Position numbers and translations under genes: made by a program. Shown here one piece after another: positions 27,236 to 35,995 of a DNA stretch of 64,000 bases. The stretch is from positions 1 through 64,000 of IMG/VR virus record IMGVR_UViG_3300018876_000008. One strand, 5' to 3'. Numbering within the stretch: position 1 is the first letter of the stretch; each line of letters begins with the position of its first letter. Origin of the DNA: a virus. Below the pieces are notes generated by a model. That model saw only the letters and a program-made list of their open reading frames with translations. It did no database searches and had not been told where the DNA came from.

Positions 27236-28031
27236 AGAAAACAACAGTATGTACACTTTAAATCAAGATGAGATTCAGATGTATCTTAAAGATTTGAGAC
27301 AACTTGATGTAATGACACCTGACAGAGAAAAACAATTATCTGAGATTATGTGCTCAGATAATTGTACTGAGGAACAAAAAGAAAAGATTCATAAAGAACT
27401 TTTAGAAGGGAATCTTAGATTTGTTATCACAGTAGCCAAACAGTATCAAAACCAAGGTTTAGATATGTCTGACTTAATAGCTGAAGGTAATTTAGGTTTA
27501 ATGAAGGCAATCAAAAATTTTGATTGGACAAAAAAACTAAGATTTATATCATATGCTGTATGGTGGATTAAACAATCTATCTTACAATCATTGAATGAAA
27601 ATTCACGAACGATACGTTTACCAGTTAATGTTGTACAGGATTTACATAAAGCTAAGAAATTGGCTCAAAAAACCAATACAGAATTGGACGATAAATACAC
27701 CACCTTACCTAAGACAACATCAGTAGATAACTATATCAATGATGAAGGTGATACCCTTATTGATTTAATTGAAAATAAAAATTCAGTACAACCTGATGAA
27801 GGGTTTAATACTGAGGGTGAACTAAAAAATAGATTATTAGGTATTATGTCAGTGCTTGATAATCGTGAAAGAATCATCGTAGAGGAGTATTACGGTTTAA
27901 CGGGTACACCAAGAACACTTGAGGATATTGGTGGTGATTTTAGTCTCACAAAAGAAAGAGTTAGACAGATTAAAGAGAAGGCACTACGTAAATTACGTAA
28001 CGAAAGCTCTACACTTTTTGATTATTTATAA
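27222..28031 (+). CDS. RNA polymerase sigma-70 factor
   Basis: The 269-residue protein carries the usual parts of a group 1/2 sigma factor. A region 1.2-like segment is at residues 14-45. Region 2 (LRFVITVAKQYQNQGLDMSD, then LIAEGNLGLMKAIKNFDW and FISYAVWWIKQSI) is at 60-125, region 3 follows, and region 4 (RERIIVEEYYGL, then LTKERVRQIKEKALRKLR) is at about 205-265. It is much more complete than the small T4 late sigma gp55, and closer to the primary sigma of Bacteroidetes. It could redirect host polymerase to the TATTTATAA promoters or reinforce host-type ones. A start at 27249 (MYTLNQDE) is also possible. Confidence 0.88.
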   Translation: MREIKENNSMYTLNQDEIQMYLKDLRQLDVMTPDREKQLSEIMCSDNCTEEQKEKIHKELLEGNLRFVITVAKQYQNQGLDMSDLIAEGNLGLMKAIKNFDWTKKLRFISYAVWWIKQSILQSLNENSRTIRLPVNVVQDLHKAKKLAQKTNTELDDKYTTLPKTTSVDNYINDEGDTLIDLIENKNSVQPDEGFNTEGELKNRLLGIMSVLDNRERIIVEEYYGLTGTPRTLEDIGGDFSLTKERVRQIKEKALRKLRNESSTLFDYL

Positions 28032-28042
28032 GAGTTTTAACT

Positions 28043-28050
28043 ATTTATAG
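28043..28050 (+). promoter_or_regulatory. Late-type TATTTATA box
   Basis: TATTTATA lies 18 bases before the start of the membrane protein gene, matching the spacing of other copies. Confidence 0.55.
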
Positions 28051-28068
28051 ATAGTTAAGTTTTAAAAT

Positions 28069-29289
28069 ATGTCAGTATTCAACGGAATAAAAAAACGTAT
28101 ATTTCCCACTATAGTGGCACTCTCGGCTTTGTCGGTGAGTGCTTCTGCTGCATTTTATTCAGTATCGGGTTTAAGTAAATTATTCGCGGGTGCGACCTTT
28201 GAAGTTATTATAATGGCAACTTCTTTAGAAGTGGCTAAATTAGTTATAGCATCTTTACTATATCAATATTGGGGTCAGTTAAATAAGTTACTAAAATTTT
28301 ATTTAACATTGGCAACCATAATTTTAGTACTGATAACATCAGCAGGAATTTACGGGTTTTTATCTGCAGCTTATCAAGAGACTGCAACTAAATCGGGTAT
28401 TGTTGATAAACAAGTTGAGGTTTTAGAACTTAAAAAAGAACGATTTGTCGAAAATAGAGAATATCTACTAACTGAAAAGAAAGAAATAGATAATAGTATT
28501 TCAAGTTTAAGAGATGGGTTATCTAATAATGTTATTCAATATAAGGATAGAGAAACAGGAGAAATAATTACAACAACATCATCAAGTACTAGAAGAGCAT
28601 TACAAGGTCAATTAGAAAGTGCAATATCCCAAAGAGACGGAATCTCCATTAAGTTAGAAGCTACTACCGATTCTATTAATAAATTAGATATTAAAATATT
28701 AGATACTGAAAGTTCTGCTGACTTAGCTAGTGAGTTAGGTCCCTTAAAGTATTTAAGTGAATTAACTGACAAACCTATGAATAGTATAATCAATATTCTT
28801 CTATTGATTATAATTTTTGTTTTTGACCCATTAGCGATATCTTTAGTCATTGCTGCTAATTTTGCGTTTAACCAATTAAGGGGTAAAGATAAAAAAGAAC
28901 TGATACAAGAAAGTGATAATGATATATCAAGAGGTGCTGGTAAAATAGAAAGAGAATTAATAAAAAGTGAACCAAAACCTCTACATGTTTCTGATGAATT
29001 ATTAGATAAATTAGAAAAACATTTAAATTTAAATAATGAATCTAATGAAGAAAATCATGTAAAAAAAGGTGAAAATGAAAAAAGTATTTCAGTAACTGAT
29101 GATTTATTAAAAAAAATTAATAAATTATCTGAAGTGATTGATTTGGAAAGTGACGATGAAGAACAATCAGAGAATATAGAAAAAAAAGAAAATACAGAGA
29201 AACCTAAAGTCACTCCACAACCTAATAAACGAATTCTAAAATATAGAAGGAGAGATGGAGGCCAAAATAGAGATACTGACCGACTTTAA
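28069..29289 (+). CDS. Membrane protein with extended coiled-coil loop
   Basis: The 406-residue protein has two or three hydrophobic helices in the first 110 residues and another at about 238-265 (IINILLLIIIFVFDPLAISL). Between them is a coiled-coil segment of about 120 residues. The C-terminal 120 residues are charged and disordered. The layout is that of DUF4407-like and other phage inner-membrane proteins with a periplasmic stalk. It overlaps the amidase gene, so a contribution to lysis or lysis timing is possible but unproven. Confidence 0.6.
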   Translation: MSVFNGIKKRIFPTIVALSALSVSASAAFYSVSGLSKLFAGATFEVIIMATSLEVAKLVIASLLYQYWGQLNKLLKFYLTLATIILVLITSAGIYGFLSAAYQETATKSGIVDKQVEVLELKKERFVENREYLLTEKKEIDNSISSLRDGLSNNVIQYKDRETGEIITTTSSSTRRALQGQLESAISQRDGISIKLEATTDSINKLDIKILDTESSADLASELGPLKYLSELTDKPMNSIINILLLIIIFVFDPLAISLVIAANFAFNQLRGKDKKELIQESDNDISRGAGKIERELIKSEPKPLHVSDELLDKLEKHLNLNNESNEENHVKKGENEKSISVTDDLLKKINKLSEVIDLESDDEEQSENIEKKENTEKPKVTPQPNKRILKYRRRDGGQNRDTDRL

Positions 29290-29854
29290 ATCTGTTGGTA
29301 ATTACAAAAATAAAAAACAAATACTTCTAACTCATACTGCACGTAATATTAAAGATTATATACGTGGTCTTAAGTATAGATTAAATGGTAATTATAAAAA
29401 GTTACCTCATTATATTATTTCAAGAGAGGGAGAAATATATCAAATTATACCACCAGAAACTTACAGTAATTATATTGATATTAAGACATATAATAAGTCG
29501 GCAATTATAATATCATTAGAAAATTTAGGTTGGTTACGTAAAAACCCACTAAAGGGAGGTTATATTAACTGGATTGGTAATATTTATAAAGATAGGATAT
29601 ATGAAAGAAAATGGAGAGGATATTTTTTTTGGCAACCATATACTGAGATACAAATGGATTCTTTGTCAAAATTAATAAAAAAACTTTGTGTGGACTTTAA
29701 TATTCCTGAGACCTTTATAGGTCATAATGTTAAAGTGGATAAGATTGAAAAATTTCACGGTATTGCTAGTTATAGTAACTATGATGCTGAAAGGACAGAT
29801 TTAAATCCATCTTTCAACTTTGAAGAAATTATAAAAACAGTAGAAAATGAATAA
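29255..29854 (+). CDS. N-acetylmuramoyl-L-alanine amidase (endolysin)
   Basis: The 199-residue protein resembles the amidase_2/PGRP fold of T7 lysozyme. A first zinc His lies in LLTHTARN near residue 28, SREGEIYQIIP is typical of the fold, and a second His lies in FIGHNVKVDK near residue 152. The segment ERTDLNPSF occupies the place of the third ligand, Asp apparently replacing Cys. It would cleave the amide between muramic acid and the stem peptide. It overlaps the upstream membrane-protein gene by 35 bases and lies one gene before a spanin-like gene, consistent with a lysis cluster. Confidence 0.72.
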   Translation: MEAKIEILTDFKSVGNYKNKKQILLTHTARNIKDYIRGLKYRLNGNYKKLPHYIISREGEIYQIIPPETYSNYIDIKTYNKSAIIISLENLGWLRKNPLKGGYINWIGNIYKDRIYERKWRGYFFWQPYTEIQMDSLSKLIKKLCVDFNIPETFIGHNVKVDKIEKFHGIASYSNYDAERTDLNPSFNFEEIIKTVENE

Positions 29855-30428
29855 TCAATACGATGAATTAAAAAGCTTATTAGAGGCATCAAGAAATATG
29901 TTAGGTAAAAATGACTTGACAGAATCTAAAAACACTTTAATAACTAAAGGTTTAATAAAAGAACAAGAAGATGGTCCTATAGATATAGAGGCGGACTCTG
30001 AAGAAGAGATTGAGATTGAAACGACGCCCGAAGAAGATAAACAAAAATCTTATAGAGTTTCTGGTGGACTAATAACCTTACATGGAAAAACTAAACAAGA
30101 TTTAGAGTTATCAACGGATGAAAAAACTTCATATCAAGAGACTATGGATGAGTTTGTAAATGAAGTATCTGATTTATCTGATTTTGGAACTTTAAATGTT
30201 TACCCTAATAATGTTGACTGGTCAGGTAAAGTTATAGACTATGATGTTGAGTTTTACTTTTCAATAGGTGAAACTAACGGAGTATACATAAATGGAGATA
30301 TGATTAAACTTGATGATGGATTAGTTGAATTAATAAATAAATTAACTTCTTATTATGATAAGTTTAAGGCTAAATGGGCTAAAGTTTTATCACAAAGAAA
30401 GAAAACAAAAAATGTAGATGAAGTATAA
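29847..30428 (+). CDS. Hypothetical protein
   Basis: The 193-residue product has an N-terminal helix, an acidic disordered stretch (DIEADSEEEIEIETTPEED), and an ordered C-terminal half. It overlaps the amidase by 8 bases and the next gene by 1. No family is recognised. Confidence 0.55.
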   Translation: MNNQYDELKSLLEASRNMLGKNDLTESKNTLITKGLIKEQEDGPIDIEADSEEEIEIETTPEEDKQKSYRVSGGLITLHGKTKQDLELSTDEKTSYQETMDEFVNEVSDLSDFGTLNVYPNNVDWSGKVIDYDVEFYFSIGETNGVYINGDMIKLDDGLVELINKLTSYYDKFKAKWAKVLSQRKKTKNVDEV

Positions 30429-31318
30429 TGATGACTTCGATTTTAAACATAATAAGTAGTGTCTTTGGATTTATTAAAAAGAACCCTAAATTTTTCTTAG
30501 GTGTTCTTTTTGCGTTACTAATAGTTTTATTATTTAGACAATGTGAAAGTATTAAAACTTTAAAACATGAGATTGAAACTAAAGAGGTTGAATATAAAAA
30601 TGAACAAAATAGATTCTTTAACAATATTCAAAATTTAAAAGACTCGGTTCAGTTCATTGAAGAAGACAATCTATATGTTAAGTCACTTTTGAGAGTTAAA
30701 GATGATGAGTTAAAAGTTTTAGATAGTAAATTAGAATCTGCTAGAGTAAACATACAACAGTTAGCTAATCAAATTGATGAGAACTCAGAAGTTAAAAACA
30801 TTTATGTTACTGAAGTAAGTTCAGAATTGATTACTGACGATGTTATGACTCAATTAAAGAAAGATAGTGTAGGTAATCTTTCGATTGGAATTAAAGATTC
30901 TAATCAAATATATAGTTTAGAAACGGAGAGTTGGTTTAAACTGGTACCTTTTCAGGATTCATTAAAATTACAATTAATTGATAAATTTGGATTTGGTAAA
31001 TCGTCATTACTAAAACATAAATTAAATTTTTCTCTAACTTTATCTCAGATTGAGATGGAAAATGGACTTACTAGAGTATTAGTTCAACCAACAGACAATC
31101 AGGGTATACCTATTCCGCCAAGTATTCTTGAAATACCATTTATGAATGGTGTTGAATTCATGGATATAAAACCAAACATTATACCAACACCACCAGTTCG
31201 TAAAAGTAGAAGAGGTTTTGGAGTTTTAATTGGCCCATCATATGGTTTATATAGTATTGACGGCTCATTTCAACCAACATGGGGTATAGGAATAAGTGTA
31301 GGTTATAAAATTTTCTAA
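30428..31318 (+). CDS. Spanin-like membrane-anchored coiled-coil protein
   Basis: The 296-residue protein has one membrane helix near residues 20-40 (KFFLGVLFALLIVLLF), a long coiled coil (about 42-120), and a beta-rich domain. It ends in two strand-like segments (GFGVLIGPSYGLYSI and GIGISVGYKIF) finishing in Phe, as outer-membrane strands do. This is the layout of DUF6808-type Bacteroidetes phage proteins, and it would suit a single-chain spanin bridging inner and outer membranes. It lies just downstream of the amidase. The spanin role is inference. Confidence 0.55.
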   Translation: MMTSILNIISSVFGFIKKNPKFFLGVLFALLIVLLFRQCESIKTLKHEIETKEVEYKNEQNRFFNNIQNLKDSVQFIEEDNLYVKSLLRVKDDELKVLDSKLESARVNIQQLANQIDENSEVKNIYVTEVSSELITDDVMTQLKKDSVGNLSIGIKDSNQIYSLETESWFKLVPFQDSLKLQLIDKFGFGKSSLLKHKLNFSLTLSQIEMENGLTRVLVQPTDNQGIPIPPSILEIPFMNGVEFMDIKPNIIPTPPVRKSRRGFGVLIGPSYGLYSIDGSFQPTWGIGISVGYKIF

Positions 31319-31329
31319 TATTTATTAGT

Positions 31330-31578
31330 ATGGCACTGACACAAGCAGATAAAAACGACATTGAGGTAATGATTAGAAAGGAAATTAAGAGTTTTCTTGA
31401 ATCTACTACTATTAATCAATTTGAAAAGAAAATAATTGATAAAATACAAGATGAGATACGTAGAGGTAAAATAACTAAAGACGTTAGTGAAATTGTGGCT
31501 AAAGTCATGAAAGAATTTTATAAAATAATGTGGACTAGAAGAAGTTTTTGGGAGCCAACACTAAAAAATGTTAAGTAA
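31330..31578 (+). CDS. Small helical hypothetical protein
   Basis: The 82-residue product is almost entirely helical (DKNDIEVMIRKEIKSFLES, then MKEFYKIMWTRRSFWE). It resembles conserved small proteins of marine T4-like phages. Its stop overlaps the next start by one base. Function is unknown. Confidence 0.6.
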   Translation: MALTQADKNDIEVMIRKEIKSFLESTTINQFEKKIIDKIQDEIRRGKITKDVSEIVAKVMKEFYKIMWTRRSFWEPTLKNVK

Positions 31579-32483
31579 TGGATAAAGTATCGACACAATT
31601 AAAAAAATCATTAGGGAAAGAGATGGCTAAATCTATGAGTGATAACTATAGTAGTCATGGTGATAGTGATTCTATTAGTGATTTTATGACCGCAACCGCG
31701 AAACTTAAAAAAGAAGTTCAAGAAGATGGGGAACAGGGATACTCACCTCAAATAGGTAAAACAGACGGATTGACAAGTGATGTATTAACTAAGATACTAA
31801 CTAAAATAGCTAAAGATTTAGATGATGAAATGGAATCAACTAAAGAAGAACCAAATGAAGCCATGGGTGCGGGTTCAGCTGGTGGGTATGTTGGACCATT
31901 ATTTGGTAAAGTTGAAAAGAAAAAAATTAAAGAGGAAAAACTAAAAGGGGGGTTAGCTGATGGTATGAGTATTGAATCACTTGCTGACCATCATAATGTT
32001 GAAGTTGAAAAGGTAATTGACGCTTTAGAAATAGGTGTTAATGTAGAGTTAGAACACACTACTGAAATGATGTTAGCATTTGAAATAGCTATGGACCATA
32101 TCTATGAAGATTTAGATTACTATAATAAATTAGAAAAAATAGAATCTAAAGAGGCTACAACATCATCCTCCTCAGGACCATATGATGCTCCATTTGGGGG
32201 ACCTAAAAGAGACCCATTAAAAATAGACACACCTAAAAGTGTTTATTCTAATTTAAGGTCAGTACAGGACAAAAACTTCCCAAAGTATGGAGGTAAAGGT
32301 GGTACATATGTTAAAATTAAAGATAAGTGTAAAAAATTCCCTTACTGTAATCAAGGTGATATAAATGCTTTAGAATTCTTTGAAAATAACATAGTAAAAG
32401 AAGCCATAAAACGAGTATCTCAAAAATATAACTTAGATAGTTCCTTTATAAAGGGGGTTATTATGGAGAAGTTAAATAAATAA
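31578..32483 (+). CDS. DUF5661-domain protein
   Basis: In this 301-residue protein, residues of about 134-195 match the DUF5661 helical domain (GMSIESLADHHNVEVEK, then EHTTEMMLAFEIAMDHIYED and DYYNKL). Gly/Ser-rich linkers lie on both sides. The C-terminal domain has a Cys pair (KCKKFPYCNQGD). DUF5661 domains are common in T4-like phages but unexplained. A structural or assembly role is a guess. Confidence 0.65.
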   Translation: MDKVSTQLKKSLGKEMAKSMSDNYSSHGDSDSISDFMTATAKLKKEVQEDGEQGYSPQIGKTDGLTSDVLTKILTKIAKDLDDEMESTKEEPNEAMGAGSAGGYVGPLFGKVEKKKIKEEKLKGGLADGMSIESLADHHNVEVEKVIDALEIGVNVELEHTTEMMLAFEIAMDHIYEDLDYYNKLEKIESKEATTSSSSGPYDAPFGGPKRDPLKIDTPKSVYSNLRSVQDKNFPKYGGKGGTYVKIKDKCKKFPYCNQGDINALEFFENNIVKEAIKRVSQKYNLDSSFIKGVIMEKLNK

Positions 32484-32498
32484 TTGATACTTACTATA

Positions 32499-32507
32499 TA
32501 TTTATAA
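32499..32507 (+). promoter_or_regulatory. Late-type TATTTATAA box
   Basis: TATTTATAA ends 13 bases before the ATG at 32521. Confidence 0.6.
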
Positions 32508-32520
32508 TAAAAATACTGAT

Positions 32521-33606
32521 ATGAAAGATATTGAAAATATGATTGAAAACCTTGTTGAAAGAGTTCTAAGCGAGGAAGTCAATAAAAAAGTTAAAGATAT
32601 TACTGAATCTGTTTCGGGTGAAATCGATGAAATGGAAGAGTATTACGAAGTAGCCAAAAATCGTAAAGAAGATAGAATGGCTAAAAAAGAAGAATCAAAA
32701 GAAGGAATGGGTAAAATGCCAGAATTAAGAGACAAATTCGATGGAAGAGACTCTAAGGTTGTTGGTGTCTATTCTGATATAGATAAGCAACGTGAGGAAA
32801 TGGAAGAAGAGGAAGTTGAAGAAGGAAATAAATTTAGTGGTGCGAGAGCAGAGGCTATTAAAAATGGAGAAAAAGAGTTTACTGTTGATGGTGAAACTTA
32901 CCCTGTTGAAGATGAAGAAGATGAGGTTAAAAGTGAATCTAAAAAACAGACTCTTCAATTAACTGAAGATGAAATGATTGAACTTATCCAAAGAATAGTA
33001 AAAGAACAAAAAATTGAAGGTATTTCATCTGAAAAAAAATCAATGAAAACTTCTAAAAAAGATAATGAAGATTACATTAAGTCCGTAACTAAAAAAATGA
33101 CAGAATATCTTAAAGACGCTGATGAAGGAAAGTATGAAGCTAACCCTACAGAGTTCCCAAAAGGTAATGGAGATAGAAAAGATGATAAGATGATGTACAC
33201 TGCCTCTAAAGGGGTTGAAGAGTATATAGACCAAATAGCACGTTCAGGGGGTATGGAAAACTTAGACTACGACCAAATCAAACCTGACGAAGAATGGTTA
33301 GACCTTAACATACTTGGTTCGTCAGAAACAGGTAATAATCCTGAATGGGGCAATGCGGTTAAAACAGACACAGGAGAAAAAGTTAAAGATAGAATGGATA
33401 AAAACGTTCTTGCTAAACTTAAGAAACAGTCATATAACAAAGCACCTCAACCTGTTACAGATTTTGCTGGTAAAAAAACACATGATGAAGACATGGCAGG
33501 TATTGAAGTAGCTGAATCAAAAACTGAAAACAAAAAGAAAGAAAAAGTAAATGAGGAAATTGATAAAATGAAAAAATTAATTTCTCACAATTACAAAACT
33601 CAGTAA
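32521..33606 (+). CDS. Highly charged hypothetical protein
   Basis: The 361-residue protein is dominated by Glu and Lys. It contains the pattern TEDEMIELIQRIVKEQ near residue 145, similar to the N-terminal helix of the EF-hand protein, and an opening helix of the same kind (MIENLVERVLSEE). These helices may be targeting or assembly elements shared by several late proteins. Its own late-type box lies upstream. No named family. Confidence 0.6.
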   Translation: MKDIENMIENLVERVLSEEVNKKVKDITESVSGEIDEMEEYYEVAKNRKEDRMAKKEESKEGMGKMPELRDKFDGRDSKVVGVYSDIDKQREEMEEEEVEEGNKFSGARAEAIKNGEKEFTVDGETYPVEDEEDEVKSESKKQTLQLTEDEMIELIQRIVKEQKIEGISSEKKSMKTSKKDNEDYIKSVTKKMTEYLKDADEGKYEANPTEFPKGNGDRKDDKMMYTASKGVEEYIDQIARSGGMENLDYDQIKPDEEWLDLNILGSSETGNNPEWGNAVKTDTGEKVKDRMDKNVLAKLKKQSYNKAPQPVTDFAGKKTHDEDMAGIEVAESKTENKKKEKVNEEIDKMKKLISHNYKTQ

Positions 33607-33650
33607 ACAATAAAACTTTATATTTTTTTGGTCCATTCTATATTTTTAAT

Positions 33651-34136
33651 ATGAAAAGATATAGTATGGACCAATTTTTTAACTGGCTATCTAAACCTAT
33701 GAAAAAGGAGGATGTAGAAATATGGAATCGCGCCAACAATATTATTCCTGAATATTGTGATTTATTTGAGGACTTTAGTTTTTCCTTATTTTTTTTAGTT
33801 AGTACCACTTATTTAGGTTTTAGTCACGGTGAGAATAATATGACTAAAATTGGTGTAAGTAATGTTGAAAAAGTAAAACACTTTCAATGGTGTTGGAATA
33901 AGACTATCAAAAATTTTAATAAAGAAAATATAGTTTTCGACTTTAATAAAAGTGATTACGACTATTTCGAATCTTTCTATATGGAAGTATTTTATGACCA
34001 ACGAGATGAAAAGGTGAGGGACACTATTGAAACTTTCCTAAAGGAGTTATTCAATAGGAAAAGAGCGGTTACAAAATCTGATATGGAAATGTTTACTGAT
34101 TTATATAAGACATTAGAACGTTCACTTAAAATATAA
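33651..34136 (+). CDS. Hypothetical protein
   Basis: The 161-residue product is helical and aromatic-rich, with segments like FNWLSKPMKKEDVEIWNRAN and FYDQRDEKVRDTIETFLKEL. The latter half resembles conserved T4-like phage hypotheticals. No catalytic motif is seen. Confidence 0.6.
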   Translation: MKRYSMDQFFNWLSKPMKKEDVEIWNRANNIIPEYCDLFEDFSFSLFFLVSTTYLGFSHGENNMTKIGVSNVEKVKHFQWCWNKTIKNFNKENIVFDFNKSDYDYFESFYMEVFYDQRDEKVRDTIETFLKELFNRKRAVTKSDMEMFTDLYKTLERSLKI

Positions 34137-34215
34137 TTTTTTCCTTTTCTATTTACTATGAGCAATATAAAATTAACTTTTTACTAAAATAAACTAAAAT
34201 AAGATTTTTAAAAAA

Positions 34216-34386
34216 ATGGAAACATTAGAAACAATTAAAGGACTAGTCGAAGAACTTTCAGTGGACACTACTAAGTTCTATGGTGGTAACAAATCTGCCG
34301 GTGTAAGGGCTAGAAAAAGCGCACAACAACTAAAAGCACTTTTACAAGATTTAAGAAAAGAAATTTTGGAAGAAAAAAATAAGTAA
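34216..34386 (+). CDS. Histone H1-like protein (Hc1 type)
   Basis: The 56-residue protein includes KFYGGNKSAGVRARKSAQQL and a helical tail, LKALLQDLRKEILEEKNK. This is the pattern of the short histone H1-like proteins (Hc1 family) of flavobacteria and related bacteria, and of some phages. It would bind DNA. In a phage it could compact the genome or coat host DNA. The basic C-terminal repeats of chlamydial Hc1 are absent. Confidence 0.75.
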   Translation: METLETIKGLVEELSVDTTKFYGGNKSAGVRARKSAQQLKALLQDLRKEILEEKNK

Positions 34387-34390
34387 GTCT

Positions 34391-34588
34391 ATGTTAGAGA
34401 ATGTAATGACATATATCACTATTTTTACTGCGGTATTTTCAACATTATCACTATTAAGATTAGCTATTAACTTTATTAGAGCTCTCCTCTCCAATCCACC
34501 TAAAAAGTTTGAGATTGGCGGGAGAGCAATAATATATTATGGTATTTGTTTATCATATTTAATAACACTATCAATAATATCATTATGA
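34391..34588 (+). CDS. Small membrane protein
   Basis: The 65-residue product has two hydrophobic helices separated by a basic loop (NPPKKFEIGGRA). It lies 4 bases after the histone-like gene, and its stop overlaps the next start (ATGA). Function is unknown. Confidence 0.55.
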   Translation: MLENVMTYITIFTAVFSTLSLLRLAINFIRALLSNPPKKFEIGGRAIIYYGICLSYLITLSIISL

Positions 34589-35046
34589 GTACATATTATA
34601 ACTTTTTAGAAAAAATACATCCGTATTTAAAGTCAGTCAGAAAACTAAAGACTCACGTTAGTTATGATTTAATATTTTCAGATAGATGGTCAATACCTAA
34701 AAACAAGGCTAAAAATATTGAAATAGTTAAGAACGGTGTGGAAGCGGGGTATATACAATTATCTTTTGTTTGTCCGATTAATCGTGATACGGTTGGTGAA
34801 GTTGAAAGTTTTATAGACGGTATTATTAAATCTAACCAAGAAAGAGAAGAGAAAGAAAAACTATTTAGGTCGAAAGTTCAAGAATTAAAAGGTATTTTTG
34901 AAAAACAAAAATTAGAAGATTTAAAAGGTTTAAAATTTGATGTTGATGAAATAACTAGTTTAATAAATTCAAATGAAGGAGATATCGAATCAGGACATAC
35001 AGAAGGAGCTGAAGTTACTACAGACGGAACGACTAAAGTCGATTAA
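34585..35046 (+). CDS. Hypothetical protein with coiled coil
   Basis: From the ATG at 34585, the product has 153 or so residues: an ordered N-terminal domain (YYNFLEKIHPYLKSVRKLK), a helical middle (NQEREEKEKLFRSKVQELK) and an acidic tail. The ATGA overlap with the membrane-protein stop suggests translational coupling. No family is recognised. Confidence 0.55.
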   Translation: MSTYYNFLEKIHPYLKSVRKLKTHVSYDLIFSDRWSIPKNKAKNIEIVKNGVEAGYIQLSFVCPINRDTVGEVESFIDGIIKSNQEREEKEKLFRSKVQELKGIFEKQKLEDLKGLKFDVDEITSLINSNEGDIESGHTEGAEVTTDGTTKVD

Positions 35047-35182
35047 AGAAATTGAATCCTCCAAAAACTTATTCATTAAGGAAATAAAATCCTTAAAAAA
35101 AGATAGTGTGTCTAATACTATTTTTGTTGAAAAAAAATATACAATATGGGAAAGGATAAGAAAAGTTTTAGGGATGAGTTAG
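34973..35182 (+). CDS. Small helical hypothetical protein
   Basis: The 69-residue product is helical, ending FVEKKYTIWERIRKVLGMS, a type of C-terminus seen in small T4-like phage proteins. It overlaps the preceding gene by 74 bases in another frame and the next gene by 37. The exact start is uncertain. Confidence 0.45.
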   Translation: MKEISNQDIQKELKLLQTERLKSIKEIESSKNLFIKEIKSLKKDSVSNTIFVEKKYTIWERIRKVLGMS

Positions 35183-35373
35183 AAAAGTTAGCTAATATTT
35201 CTCAGTTAGTCGACAATTCAATTTTGTCAAAGGGAGATGTTAATATAATAATAGAGTTAGAATCTAAAGAATATTTAAAAATAATCAAAAATTTTGCGGA
35301 TATTTATAAAAAGTCAGAAGAATTCGTAATTGAAATCTCTGATACTAAATTTACGTTCGTTTTGAAAAAGTAG
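35146..35373 (+). CDS. Small hypothetical protein
   Basis: The 75-residue product has balanced composition (FRDELEKLANISQLVDNSIL, then [15 protein letters not shown]). It converges with the minus-strand gene at 35351, their 3' ends overlapping by 23 bases. Confidence 0.5.
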   Translation: MGKDKKSFRDELEKLANISQLVDNSILSKGDVNIIIELESKEYLKIIKNFADIYKKSEEFVIEISDTKFTFVLKK

Positions 35374-35995
35374 TAGTCTGTCTATATAACTTCTTTTTAT
35401 CAAATCCATTTTTAACTAATAAATCATACATCCATTTTCTTTGTGTTGTTGAGACATCCTTAACAAATATTGAATCATTTCTATTGTTATCTCTGAAATA
35501 CTGTTCCATAGTTTCTAAAAGTCTATGAGAATCCTGAATATTTTTTAAACTGAATACTCTAAACACATCATTTATTTGTATTACCAATTTGTTATTTAAA
35601 GTCGAAATACTTTTCATTTCTTTTTTAATACAATATTTTGATATTAATTTATCAAATCCGATTCTTTTATTGGTTTGCCAATCAAATACTTTTTCTTCAA
35701 CTCGATAAGGTTTTATATCTTTTATGATATAGTCTGAATCGTCAGACATAAAAATTTCTTCATTACGCCCAATCTCGTCTTCAACGAATAGTGGTATTTG
35801 AAATGAGTCTTGATTACTTAATAATGCTAGTTCATATTTAGATTCTTCCGCATTTTCGTATCTTACCTCAAAATAACAATTATTATTTTTAATAAGAGAT
35901 TTAAATTTATCACGAGCACGTTTCTCTGACTGATAACCTTTGATTATCTTTTTCTTTTTCTTATTCTTAAATAATACAATTATATAATTCTGCAT
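35351..35995 (-). CDS. Hypothetical protein
   Basis: The 214-residue product has a basic N-terminus ([20 protein letters not shown]) and a mixed alpha/beta body. Proteins like it occur in T4-like marine phages without known function. Its ATG overlaps the ATG of dnaJ on the other strand in a CATG palindrome, so its promoter must lie inside dnaJ. Confidence 0.6.
   Translation of the reverse strand: MQNYIIVLFKNKKKKKIIKGYQSEKRARDKFKSLIKNNNCYFEVRYENAEESKYELALLSNQDSFQIPLFVEDEIGRNEEIFMSDDSDYIIKDIKPYRVEEKVFDWQTNKRIGFDKLISKYCIKKEMKSISTLNNKLVIQINDVFRVFSLKNIQDSHRLLETMEQYFRDNNRNDSIFVKDVSTTQRKWMYDLLVKNGFDKKKLYRQTTTFSKRT

Noticed and set aside
31319-31327. Late-type TATTTATTA box before the gene at 31330
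   Set aside because: It ends 2 bases before the ATG and has one mismatch; probably chance in AT-rich sequence.
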